In this document: in pieces, positions 48,427 through 59,580 of the stretch
Position numbering within the stretch: the stretch's first letter is position 1
Layout: each line of letters opens with the position of its first letter
Source: Asterochloris sp. CNOR1
Taxonomy: Eukaryota > Chlorophyta > Trebouxiophyceae > Trebouxiales > Trebouxiaceae
Assembly: GCA_963969365.1 (NCBI GenBank)
Contig: OZ017747.1
Coordinates: 3,968,001 to 4,032,000, forward strand
Direction: 5' to 3'
DNA: 64,000 bases
Program-made: the position numbers and the translations under genes
The notes under the pieces: generated by a model
The model's database searches: none
What the model saw: the letters and a program-made list of their open reading frames with translations, nothing else
What the model was told of the DNA's origin: nothing

Positions 48427-49699
48427 ATGCTGCAGGCCAGTCTAAGATGTGACCTCCGCAACACAGGGCTGGCAGATGTCACCTTTGCTTTCTTCTTGAA
48501 ACCTCTCTCCACAAACGGAGCCGCCATCATGGAAGCCATAGCGACTGCGCAGGCTGTGCCTCAAGTGTCAGAAAAATTGAGTAACACAGACTCACTGGCC
48601 GTTGTCCTTTCTCAGGCTCTTCAGGCTGGTGACAAGGCCCTGCTTGACAGATGCCTGGGAGTCAGCAACGAGAGGGTCATCAGGAACACAGTCAGCAAAC
48701 TGCAAAGCTCTCAGGCAGTGGTCCTGCTGGAGGCTGCCACACAGCGCCTGCAGTCCAGCCCGCAGAGAGGCAAGGAAGTGTCGGCGTGGCTGCGGGCTGT
48801 GCTCCTGGCACACACAGCTTCCATCATGGCATCATCAGGTGGGAGTGCAGCCCAGAATGCCACCATCACAATCTGCCAGCCTTGGTGCACGTGTGCCATC
48901 TCAAGGCCAGCTTCTGCAGCTGCGCCCTGACCATCATGATTTTGCTGCAGGAGCAAAGCAGATCCTGTCTGGCCTCTCAGATCTGATAGAGGAGAGGCTG
49001 GCCACACGAGACTCGCTGCTTCAGCTGCAAGGGCGCCTTGACCTGCTGTTTGCCCAGATTGCGGGCCGCCAAGCCACGGGTACAGCTGGCCTGCCACAGC
49101 CACTGGTGAGCGCTCCACAGGCATTTACAGCTGCAAGTACTCTACATACATGTTGCAGCACCCCACTGCTGCCGAGAGCTGCGCTGCTGCCCAGCCTGCT
49201 GGGCAAAATTTGGGCCTGCAGCAAGTCTCTGCGGCAGCCAACTGCTGCATTATATGTTGCCTCATGCTCAGCATCAGCTGCTCTTGGCCTGACTTGCGGA
49301 GAGGCTGGGCTGCTGCGGACCTGCTGTGCGCGCTGTGAGCCTGCAGGAGGCCACTTCCAACCTTCACCGCTTGCTGCATGCCTGGGTGCTGCATCCAGAC
49401 TGCAGTTGCCATATGTCAGAGTGCAGCACCCACTGCACCTGCAGCAGGAGCACATTTTCAGGCATGTAAGCATGCAACAGTCTGTGTGCTGCCTGCAGTC
49501 TCTTATTTTATGCCCTCAGCTTTCTTGGCTGCAGCTCAAGTATGACGAGCGTGATGAGCAGCTTGAGGTGCAAGACGTCCTCAAAGCTGGTGACGCTGAT
49601 AATTCAGACCTCTCAGAAGAGGACATGGAGGAAGTAGACAGTGGTCGCAGTAGTGAGGAAGACAGCGAGGACGACTCTGAGGCAGATGGGGAGGACTGA
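48427..49699 (+). CDS. UTP5/WDR43-like small-subunit processome protein, C-terminal domain only
   Basis: UTP5 (WDR43 in animals) is a t-UTP component of the U3 processome acting in nucleolar rRNA transcription and processing. Three exons: 48427-48838, 48951-49105, 49535-49699, giving 243 residues, or 209 if the better-context ATG at 48529 is used. The Utp12-type helical region is clear: TDSLAVVLSQALQAGDKALL, ERVIRNTVSKL, LLEAATQRLQSSPQRGKEV, WLRAVLLAHTAS, then LSDLIEERLATRDSLLQLQG and RLDLLFAQ. The tail is very acidic (SDLSEEDMEEVDSGRSSEED). The usual N-terminal WD40 propeller is not encoded in the 1 kb upstream. The gene is therefore a truncated or split form, or a far-upstream part has been displaced. 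Confidence 0.8.
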
Positions 49700-50193
49700 G
49701 CACCAGAGCTGTGCCTCAGTGGAAGGTCCCACCTCACCAAACTGCCTGGAGTTGGGCTCAGCTGGACCTTCCCAGAGCCAATGAAGACACAGAATCCATA
49801 CTGACAGCAGCCAGGCTGTCAGATGGCAGCAGCCTGTGCAGCAGTTGTGGCATCCCTCTCCCTGCAGTCCCAACCGGTGGCCACGCGTCTGTACCTGCTT
49901 GTCGAGCTCCTTTCAGGCCCGCCTAGAGCAGTCCCCAATTGATCATTTCATTCAGCTTACATTTTGAGAGGAAGACATGAAATGGATGCATTCCTTATGC
50001 ACCTTGTTCAATCGTGGGATAATTCCACACAGCAGGATGCTGAGGTGCTGAGCAGCATCTGAGAGATGATTCAGGTCACGAACAGGGGGCCAGGTGGGAA
50101 GCAGTGTTTCAAAGGAGGGGTGATGGGCAGCGCAGCCAGCATTTGCGCTTATATAATTCACAGCACATGACAAACTTGTAGACTTGAGCACTT
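49700..50193. other. Convergent intergenic region, UTP5-like and THOC1
   Basis: This should contain the 3' untranslated regions of both genes. No open frame of note. Around 49930-50190 it is lower in GC than the flanking exons. I could not identify a polyadenylation signal with confidence. Confidence 0.4.
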
Positions 50194-53100
50194 TCAGTGC
50201 CGGGTGCGCCTTGTGCGTGTGGCAGGGCCTGACGACACTTCCGGCTTAGCAGCCTCAGCGCTAGCAGCAGTGCCGCGATGGCCATGCCCCTCAGCTGGGG
50301 AGACTGTTCCTCGGCCGCGGCTGCCCTCAGCTGCTGCTGCGGCAGGGGATGCACTGGCACGACCCCTACGTCGCCTGTCAGGTGGCGCCTGGGCAGTGTC
50401 TGCAGGAGACTCGGCCCTGCGCTTGCGCCCAGATGCTGCCTCTGCACGGGGCTGCTGGTCCTGCAGACAGAGAGAACCTGGCTCAGGAGATTCAGTGTCC
50501 CGCTGAGCTGTGATTCTGCAGAAAGGCACGGGCAGACTGATGTTGGCCCAAGCCAGGCACAGGATAGCACCTCTTTGAGACAGGCGACCTAAGCTGCATG
50601 ACAGCATTGCACTTGTGACACAATATATGAAGCCATGCTGTAGTGATGGCCAACTGAAGGCGCAGGATATGGCTGCCAGCCAAGCACGCACTGGTGGCAG
50701 GCCCTCTTCCTCTTTCACAGCCGCCGCCTCTGTGCTGGCTGCCTGGAACGCAGCAACGCTGCCCTTCCCAACCTCAGCCGCCGTCTCCACAGGCGCGCCC
50801 TCTGCTGCGCCAGCAGCCTTGCGCCTCCTGCCAGCTGGGCCTGAGCTGCCCTTACCAGCGTCAGCTGCTGCAGCGTCAGCATCAGGGGCATCCACCTCTG
50901 CAGCCCCAGCTTCCCCAAGGCCTTCAGCCGCAGCAGCAGCCGCCGCTGGCGCCTGGCCAGCCCCTGCTGCTGGCGGGTCTGCACCGTCCACATCCATGGG
51001 GGCAGGGGCATCTGCTGCGTTGGCTGCAGCTGCCACCTCAGTCGTGTCTGCAAAGAAACAAGGCAGACGTAACAGCTTACCTCACTGTTCATAACGAGCA
51101 AAAGCAGATGCTGACATGCAGGCACCGTCCAACAGCTTGACTGAGAGTTCTCAGCGGCAAAGCTGTCACCTCCTGAGGACCGCTGTCTGTCAGCCCAGCA
51201 AGCAGCCCTCAGTGTGAGGGCCTTGCTCATAGCAGCAGACGCTCAGACACGCCATCTGAGCCTTGCGCATACAGTCCAGAGGGAGTGCCCCAGAAGCCCC
51301 ACAGCCAATCAGCTGCTGACCCCAGCGCTGATGCGCACATAGGCCATCTCTACAAATTCCAGCAGCGGGCATTACAAGCAGGAAGCACTCCTGGCAGGTG
51401 GGGGAGATGACTGTACCTCTAGATTAAAATCAGGCCTGGCCGCCAGCAGGACACAGTTGGGTGCATCAGCGCCAACACTGCCACCCCGCAAGCAGGGTTG
51501 AAGCTCATTCCACGCGGCAGATGTGCAGCCCACAGCCACTTGCTGCAGTGTTGCTCCCAACGCTCACCCCTGACGGGAGACTGCGCCTCTGAGGCCAGAT
51601 CTGTCGCCCCATCCAGCCCCTCCACCTCCAGCGAAATCTCATCCGCTGCCCCCTGCTTCGCTGCTGACGGCGAGGCCAGACTGCTCCTGCCACTGGCCTG
51701 CATTTGGGTGGATGCAAAGTGTTGGCCAGGGCGCTGAGCGCAGCGACGAGTCTCTGTGTGAGGGCAGCAGGGCGTCCTGCAGAGTGGGGTGTCCAGCAAG
51801 GTTGCAGGCGCATGCGCGCTGCACAAAGCTTAGCCGGCATTGTGCTGTGTCCCTGCGGTGCCTGCCAGTCCCCCGCCTGTGCATGTGACCAGTGCGATCT
51901 CCAGCTGACAATCAGCGACAATGGAATGCGCTGGCACCAGCAGTGGGGGCATCAGCAATCTGCAGAGGGGCCATCTTGCACCCCTTGTCAGTGCAGTTCA
52001 CAACCTTAACACCACCTCCACAAGCTCAACATCTTGCAGAAGGGCTCGGCCCAGCCTGCTCACCCCTGCCAGTGCAGGTGACAAGAGGTTGTCACCTTTG
52101 AGGATGGGACCAGCAAGGCTTGACTCAGCCTATTCATCCTGCCACAGTGCAGCTCCTCAGTACACAACCAGACAAACAACAGACGCATTTATCACCAGAG
52201 GCTTGCCGCAGTACAGACCACAACCTCACCTGCAGCAGTGGGGCCAGCACCCAGTAGACAGTCTCATCCCGTCCTGTTCTTCACTGCCAGCAGAGTTTCC
52301 TGCTATGGTTAGCACCAATCCAACATACCAGCGCCTGCAGCGGCTTGCCAGTGCCACTCCCGACCCACAATCACCAGCACAAGCCGAATTCCACCTGCGG
52401 TGGTGGGGCCAGCATCTTGCGGACGGGGCCCTCCGGCAGGCGCGCCTTGACCGCCTCGCTGACAGAATCACGGAAGAGGGCGGCGTACAGGCACTCCAGG
52501 TTGCCCTCCGTCTCCTTCTGCTGCCACGTCAGCATCCAGAGCTTCACAGCCAGGCGCCGGGCCTTGCGCCGCAGGGCGGTCTTGTACAGCAGGTCGTTCT
52601 TTTTCTGCAGGAGCACACGGCAGTGAGCACAGTGCCACACAGTGGATTGAGCTTCCTCTTGCACAGCAGGTCGTTCTTTTTCTGCAGGGCCAGGGGAGAG
52701 GCGGGCGCAGTCAGCACAGTGCCACACAGCGGGGGGCGCCTCTTCTGCCAGAGTCCCCGGGGGTTGCACACAAGAGCGTAATGTGGGCAGCAGGTTGACC
52801 CGGATCAGGCAGGTGAGGGGCTCATGGTACACTTGTCAGAGGAGGGCAGTCAGACCCAGGCCGCTGAGGAGCATGTAGCAGTGGGGGTTGAGGCCAGTGA
52901 GGCATCACTCGGTCAAAATCCCAAGACATGGCGCAAGACCACTGTGCTTCTCCTCGACACCCACAGCAGGATCACAGCCTGACCAAACAACCCCCTTGCC
53001 ACACAGACAAGAACAGCGTAAGCCTTTGAAGCTTGCTGTGTTCGCATTGAATGGCAGCAAAACCCAGCATAGGCCCCTGAAGCACAAAAGACAGCAAGTA

Positions 53101-56100
53101 GACTTACCCTATACTGCTCGTCCACATCCTCCTCAGGGTCCATCTCCTGCCCAACGGGCGCCAGGGCACTTTCCAGGGGTAGGATCTGCCCCTCTAGCTC
53201 GCCAGCGTCGCTGGGCGGCGGCCGGATCGCAGGGCGGTCTAGCTTTGGGGGCCTATATGCAATGTCTGCAAGCAGGTGCAGGAGGGGCGTGAAGGCGTCT
53301 GAGGGAGTGCGAGAAACAGAGGTGGAGGGTGACAGGGTGACGGCGTGAGGCGGTGAGTGCGCTGGGGCTGCAGGGCCAGGCAGATGTGCACAGCCCGCGC
53401 CCGCCGAGCCCACCAGTGCACATTGTTGCAGCCGTTGCAGCACTGAGCCCAGAGCCCCTGCCGCGCATGGCCGCCCGCTTCTCATGGCATGCACCCTCCA
53501 GCTGCGCCAGGTCCCTGATCTACCCAGGTCAGCATACACATAAACATACAGCCCCCCCAAGTCAGCAGCCCCTGAGGCACAACACACGCACAGCCCTTGC
53601 AGCATGCAATGCGCTGCTCTCCGACTGCACCCTCTGACAGAGCCAGCGTGGCAGACCCTGCCCGCCAGGGTCAGCACTGCAGAAACGTGCCATCTGTCCA
53701 GGAGGCAGCCCCGCGGTCTCACGTTTGACATCCTCTGACAACGCCTCGCACGGCTGCTTGACGAAGTCCGCTGTGATGGTGTTGGCTGGGGAGCTCAGCT
53801 TGGGCTTGCACTTCCAGCGCATCCAGTGGTGCTCCTCCCTGAAATGAGCCTTCAGGGCAGCGACATATTGGGGCCCGTCATCCTGAATGCTGGCCAGGCG
53901 GGTGAAAGCGGCCGTCATCAAGGTGAGCGTTTTGTCCACCTGCATGCGCCAGGCTGTGCTGGTTGGACAAGGGCCCGTGACAGAACTGCAAGTGATCGGA
54001 GCCAGCACAGGTGTGTTGTGGTGTTCAGGGCAGGCTGCTCTCCATCACGACCATGTGCGGCAGGGGTGGGTGCTTTGAGATGGCCTGGCTGCCCTCAGCT
54101 GGGGAGCGGCTGAGCAGTGCTTGGCCAGCAAGGACATGCAGGGCAAGCAGTGCAAGCAGAGACTGCTGATGTTTAGAAGCACCTCAGGACGTGCTGCAGC
54201 TTGCAGAGAACACATGCAGCAGCACAGTGGCGCTGCTGCCTTCTGCTGGCTTTCAACTTGGGGGTTGCCAATGGTCCCCATGGGCATGACAGCGTCAACT
54301 CAATATCTGAGGCATGTCACCAGCGCCAGCTTCAACACTCATCTTCCCCAAGGAAGAGGCAGCTGTAGACATGTTCACAGAAGGCTGTGCTCTTCTTGGC
54401 CCCCGAGAGGGCACCCCACCTGCGCCTCCTTGAGTCCAGGGGGGTTCTGCTCATCCGCAGGAAAGGGGCGATGCAGGCAGGCGTCCAGGAAGATCAGACA
54501 CTGCGTGAGCACGGTGCGCTGGAAGGCCGAGTCTGCCAGCTGCAGCTTGGTCAGCTTGGAGGAGGTCAGGTATTTCAAGTGCAGGTCGCCGACGCCACCT
54601 GCAGGTGCAGGGGACAAGGGGCATTGAACGCACAGGAGTGTGAGCGATTGGAGACAGCCAACCTTTGTGAAGGACTTGCACTGAGACCCAGCTGCCTATT
54701 GTTGAAGTAGCTTCATGGTAGAGGACTTGCACAGACGACTGAATCCCAGCTGGCGAGGCTGCTGCCAGGTGGATGGCCTGGCGGCGTCAAATCATGAGGG
54801 GTTGCTTGCAGCAGCCTACAAGCTGCCTGTAGGCAAGAGGCCAAGCTTGTGCGTGGCCAGCCAGCCTCCTGGCAGTCACCCAAGCAACCCTTTTTAGGCT
54901 TCTTGTCAGATGCATCCAGAAGCAGCCTGCTGCTGGACAACATGCTGCAGTTGCACCAGGCTGGCTTCCACGCCGGGGACTAGAGCCTTGCAGAGAATGA
55001 GGAGGTACACCGAGCAGCAGCGGCCAGTGTTGTGCAGCTAAAAGTATACAGGCCATTGGTGAATGCACAGCCGTGCGCCAGGAGGCAGCCTCCTAGAGCA
55101 GCAACAGCTGCAGCAATGTGCGGCTGTGCCTGTAGGCCCCCGCGTTTGCAAGGATCACAGCAGGAGTCCAAAGCAGTGACGGCAGCAGCTGCTGTATGCA
55201 TGAGACATGTGCGAGCCTACCTTTTGGCGGCACTGCTGTGCTCCGCGAGACGACCTTGATGGGCGTGGCTGCCATGACCCTCAGCGCCTCCTCAATGAGA
55301 TTTGTGGCGCCCTTGTAGGAGTCATTGTTGACCATGCAGCCCCAGGGGTTCTGCAGTATGGACTGCAGATTCCATAGGTCCTCATACACACTCGCGGCCA
55401 CGGGAGATGTCCCGTCCACTGAGGGCTGCAGGCATCAGAAAGATGGTTATCCTTCACTGCCTTTGAGGACTGTACCAGCTGCATCTCTGACGAGCGTACA
55501 GTCAAGCAGGGTCACACAGGTAGGGAGGGCAAGCCGCCTGCAATTTGGCAGGGTGACTTGCCAATCTTGCCTGCATCTCGGTGTCCAGCACGTACTCCAC
55601 TTTGCTGAAATCTCCTGTTGAGTTGACGCCTGACCGATGGTTGAGGGTCAGAGCCTCGGCTGCCAGAAGCAGCACCTGCAAGTGTAACATCAACACTGAA
55701 CCAAATTACAAGTGTTTCCAGTCAGCAGGATGGGGCTGACCACCGCACAGCAGGGCAGGACGCTGAGCAGATACAAGCTGAGATGATGCCTGGAGTACAC
55801 GACCACAGTGCCCTGAGGGTCGAGCTCACCTCCCCACGAATGCCAGGGTCTGAGGTCCCGCTGAAGCGCGTGAGCAGCTGCTTGGTGGCCCTCTGCACCT
55901 GGAGGGTGGCCTGCACGCTGCGTGCCGCCAGACCCAGCAGGCGCCTCATGTGAGCAAAGCACTCTCTCACATCCACCATGTCGCACACCGCAATGATGTC
56001 CTCCACCATCTGGAACAGCAGGGCTGCAGAGGGTGGCAGAGCATCAGTGACACTGGGTGTGTTCAGCAAAATCCTGCAACCTCATGTTCTTTTTGCAGAG

Positions 56101-57165
56101 CCCCTGAGCCAGCGGCACGGTGCAGCAGGGCTGCAGGTGAAGGCAACACAACGCCGGTGCGGCCATGCGCAAGCATGATCACAAGCCTACAGCATGTGCA
56201 TGGCACACAAAGCTGGCAGACTAGATGGGCAGGTCTGCAGAGGCACAAGGCATAGTGATCACCACCCATTGCACTGAATGCACAGCAAGCTCGTCAAAGT
56301 TCTAGATGAATGGGGCTGCAGCATCAGGAGCTGGAGCACAAGAGCTTTGTGTGTGTGGTCTGGCCACGAGCAAGTATGTTAAGTTGGCATGCAGCCTGTG
56401 CACAGCGCAAAGCCAGCAGCAGGGGCTGCAGAGAAGCAGAGCATGGCTTTGCAGCATATGCACCGCAGGCATTGCCAGCAGCACAGGAGGCACATGCCGT
56501 TACTGAGTGTGCTGATTGGCAGCAGCTGTTGCGCACGGACAATGCCTGTGTCCAGACAAGGCTTGCAGGCATGGTCACATTACAGCAGATAAGCTGGCAG
56601 AGTCTCTAAGCTGGCAGACTCACCTTGCAGAGACTTGTTGCTGTTGCGCCGGCCCAGAGCAGCAGCCGCCTCTAGCAACCGCACCACTGCCGGGGTCGAG
56701 GTCTGCTGCTCCTGAAGATGGTACTCCATGACCTGCTCGCACTTCATGTCGTCGTTTGCCTCTTGCAGCACCGCCTGCAAAGTGCTGCGGAAGGCCAGGG
56801 CCAGGAAGTCTGCATCGTCAGTGCTCTGCAGCAGAGGAACAAACAGCAGATCGGGGAGGCTGCAGACTGCCCTGCACACTGGACAGGCAGAGAAGCCCTG
56901 GACATGGATGAGCTGAGCATCTATCGTCAGGACCCTGCACAGGGATGTGCAAAGTGTGTCTCACCCGCTCCTGCTTGATGAATGAATTGTCATCAGGCTT
57001 CTCACTGCCCTTCACATAGTCCAGAATGGCTGCCTGCAGCAGGCAGGTGGCAATCAAGCCTGCCCAGTATGCTTGGGTACTGCATGCTCAGCAAAGGCTC
57101 ACCTGGAGGTCGCTCAGGTCCTCCTTGACTGATGACGGGAACTGGCCATCTGCAAGCCACTCCAT
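50194..57165 (-). CDS. THO complex subunit 1 (THOC1/HPR1)
   Basis: Subunit of the nuclear THO/TREX complex that couples transcription to mRNP packaging and export. Thirteen exons in phase: 57165-57103, 57033-56965, 56825-56624, 56023-55830, 55675-55571, 55425-55221, 54598-54420, 53939-53723, 53265-53108, 52604-52395, 51697-51568, 51047-50692, 50460-50194, giving 784 residues. Family matches: ADFLALAFRSTLQAVLQE near the N-terminus, LTLNHRSGVNSTGDFSKV, YEDLWNLQSILQNPWGCM and KYLTSSKLTKLQLADSAFQR. Further on come DGPQYVAALKAHFREEHHWM with RWK, and RRLAVKLWMLTWQQKETEGN. The last three exons add an Ala-rich acidic linker and a basic tail (GRKRRAESPADT, PATRTRRTRH), absent from animal THOC1; their attachment rests on phase only. 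The donor after 55571 is GC (CAG|GCAAGA). Confidence 0.9.
52388..52420 (-). repeat. THOC1 exon end with a decayed copy at 52215-52247
   Basis: On the minus strand the exon end and donor read TGCTGGCCCCACCACCGCAG|GTGGAA. About 173 bases further into the intron (52215-52247) TGCTGGCCCCACTGCTGCAG|GTGAGG repeats it, with a stronger donor consensus than the junction I use. Confidence 0.75.
52585..52730 (-). repeat. 77-bp tandem duplication at a THOC1 acceptor
   Basis: The minus-strand acceptor plus exon start ctgcag|AAAAAGAACGACCTGCTGT (exon from 52604) is duplicated exactly 77 bases upstream at 52681 with GTGCAAG in place of GTACAAG. A linked block agcacagtgccacacag also recurs. Because 77 is not a multiple of three, use of the outer acceptor would change frame. 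Confidence 0.92.
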
Positions 57166-58248
57166 AACAACGAGAGGGGGGGTGTGGGGCACTGTTAGAA
57201 GTAAAGTGCTTAAGACTTTCATGACTCGGTCAGGACCGTGACATGTCTGTGTGAGCCTTGGTATGGGAGCTCACCCGGGTCACAAACTGGAGCGAACCTA
57301 GATCACAAAGGCCCCAGGCTCTCAAACTTGTACCCACCGGCACCCTTGGGCTGCTGTGGGTCTTCCCATACGACGGCTGACACATGCTCACCTGCTGAAC
57401 ATCAAAATCCATGGATCTGCAGGTTTGTGGGCACCTTTGCTTGTGGGTTCCAGCAGGGCCGGAGGCTGTGCTAGCCTGGCATGTACTCAACAAGCTTGTA
57501 ATGGCTGCCCTGCTGCACTCCTCTGGCATGAAATGCTGTTCACTGATGTGCTCCATTGCCTTACACAGCATGCACCCCCTGCTTGTGCTGCCCTGCGCAC
57601 GGTGTCCTTCTGCAAGCAATGGGCTGAGTTGCTAGGCAACTGCCCTGCTGACACAGCCTGGTCCCTCATGCACCTTGCATTCTGGCATAGCATCAGCTTC
57701 ATGAGGCCAACGCATGCTGCGCTCAATGCTGCACTGTGACAGCGCATGAAGAGCTTCGTTTCCCTCAAGCTGCAGGCTTGCTGACAAGATAGACATGGTC
57801 CCTGTCTTGTTGTATGTCATGCAGCCTCCATGATGCAGCAAGCGAGGCCACCACTTATGCAGAGCATAGCAGAGGATCACTGTGATGATCCCTTCATCTA
57901 TACTCAGCCATAGTGGTGTACTTATTTGGTCACAATGGCAAACAGATTGCCAGATGTCAATTTAGCACCATATGCCTCACCTTGCTGCCCAAGTCCCTAG
58001 ACTCCTATGTGCCTCTAATGTATTTCCTCAACAGTAGTCATCATGGGCATGTGTTGCCATGGTATGCATTCATATGTATGGACTGTCTTTCAGATCTGCT
58101 GACAAAGCCAAATGTGGTTTTGCTGGAGGCCTTTGCAAGTCTAATCAAACAACGGCAGCTCTAGGAAAATGTCATAGTCACAATAGTCAGCACAACTTCA
58201 CGGGGAGTCTCCTCAGAAGAGCTGCTCTGAGTGAGAGAACTGCATATG
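57166..58248. other. Intergenic region between THOC1 and the ankyrin pseudogene
   Basis: No supported exon on either strand. 57790-58250 is clearly more AT-rich than the window average. The THOC1 promoter should lie near 57170-57400, where I see only a run of seven Gs at 57176-57182. Confidence 0.45.
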
Positions 58249-59262
58249 TCATCTCTGTTGCAACGACCTGAGCCCGCATAACTTGTCTGACAGGCAAGAA
58301 CACTCGCTGTTGTACAAGGTACAAAAATACACAGGGGCTAAGGTTGAGCCACTGGATCGAAGGAGACCAGTCACAGCACTCCTGGTAGGACCACCGAGGG
58401 CAAGGAGGTTGCTGTTGACAGCCCATTTCCAAAAGTTCAAGATGCTTGTAGACAGCTGCCCTGTGAGTCGTGTGGCTATCCCACTGGCATTCATGTTGGC
58501 GCAGCCACTTCAGAATGCTGAGGTTGCCACGCTCAGCAGGTGCACTGCAGACCGCTGGACCCCATTGACAGCCATTCTGATGGGCAACCTGCAGCACTGC
58601 CAGGTGGCTTTCTCTGGCTGCAGCCTCGCACGTGCGCCAGTCCAGGCACAGCCGTGCTGATGGGCCAACTGCAGCACTGCCAGGTGGCGTCCGCTTGCTG
58701 CAGCTTTGCACGTGCCTGAGTCCCAGGCACAGCCGTTCTGATGGGCAAACTGCAGCACTGCCAGGTGACCCCCTCCGGCTGCAGCCTCGCACGTGCTTGC
58801 GTCCCGGGCACAGCCGTGGTGCCGCGCCCATCTCAGCACCGCCAAGCACCCGTTCTGTGCGGCAGCTGCACAGGTGCGCTTATCCCAGTGGCAGCCCTGC
58901 TACCATGCCCACTGGAGCACTGCCAGGTGGCCCCCTCTGGCTGCAGCCTCGCACGTGCCTTTGCTCCAGACACAGCCGTGATGCCGTGCCCAGCTCAATG
59001 CCGTCAGCTGTCCATAGCGAGCAGCAGCTGAACAGGTGCGCTCGTCCCAGTAACAGCCCTGCTCCCATGCCCATTGGAGCACAGCCAAGCGGCCTTCTGA
59101 TGCTGCCGCAGGGCACGTAAGCTGGCTTTGAATAGCCTGTTGGCGCAACCACTGCAGCACTTCCAGGTGGCCTCCTCTGGCTGCCAAGCAGATGATCTGC
59201 TCACGTTGCAACCGATCAAGGCGGTGAGCCTCTGACTGCAGGACCTGCAGATCTTCAGCCAT
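58249..59262 (-). pseudogene. Ankyrin-type repeat protein, broken
   Basis: Starts at a clear ATG (MAEDLQVLQSEAHRLDRLQ) and runs without introns through about ten ankyrin-like units of 26-27 residues with the pattern G-x-LAVLQWA-x3-GC-x-W-x3-TC-x-AAA, for example AARGGHLAVLQWA. Three lesions interrupt it. An in-frame TAG at 58902-58900 stands where GAG is expected (WAW then QGCHWDKRTC). A one-base loss near 58643 moves the frame before DWRTCEAAARESHLAVLQ. A one-base gain near 58433 moves it again before WAVNSN. Read across these, the frame ends at 58249. Such repeats are common in algae, amoebae and large DNA viruses; nothing else here is viral. Sequencing error could account for one lesion, hardly for three. 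Confidence 0.7.
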
Positions 59263-59580
59263 GGCGGCGTTTCAACGCCTGCAAGAGCATCATGAAGTGT
59301 GTATGAAAGTGGGGTTTCATCATTGACCGTACTTGAGCCATTTGACGAGGCGCTACACATGCAATTGGCCTGACCCAGCACTCGCTGAGTGTTCAAACTC
59401 ATGATGTAGCGGCAAAGCCGTTTCCATTCTTGCTGAAGAGGTATCAGATAGGGGCATCAGCACCATAGGTGTTGCTTTACTGCAAGCCGCTTCTTTTGAC
59501 AAGAAAGGCACCTTCATGCTACCAAAAATAACGAGAAAGAAGACTGTCTCCATATTGTGAGCCTCCAAATGTGAGCCAGA

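Noticed and set aside
58900-58902. TAG as a sense codon (alternative genetic code)
   Set aside because: CPN60A ends in TAG at the expected family length, and so does the regulator model, so TAG works as a stop here.
58249-59262. Viral origin of the ankyrin repeats
   Set aside because: Such repeats are also common in algal genomes. Neighbours are ordinary host genes and no viral hallmark gene is present.
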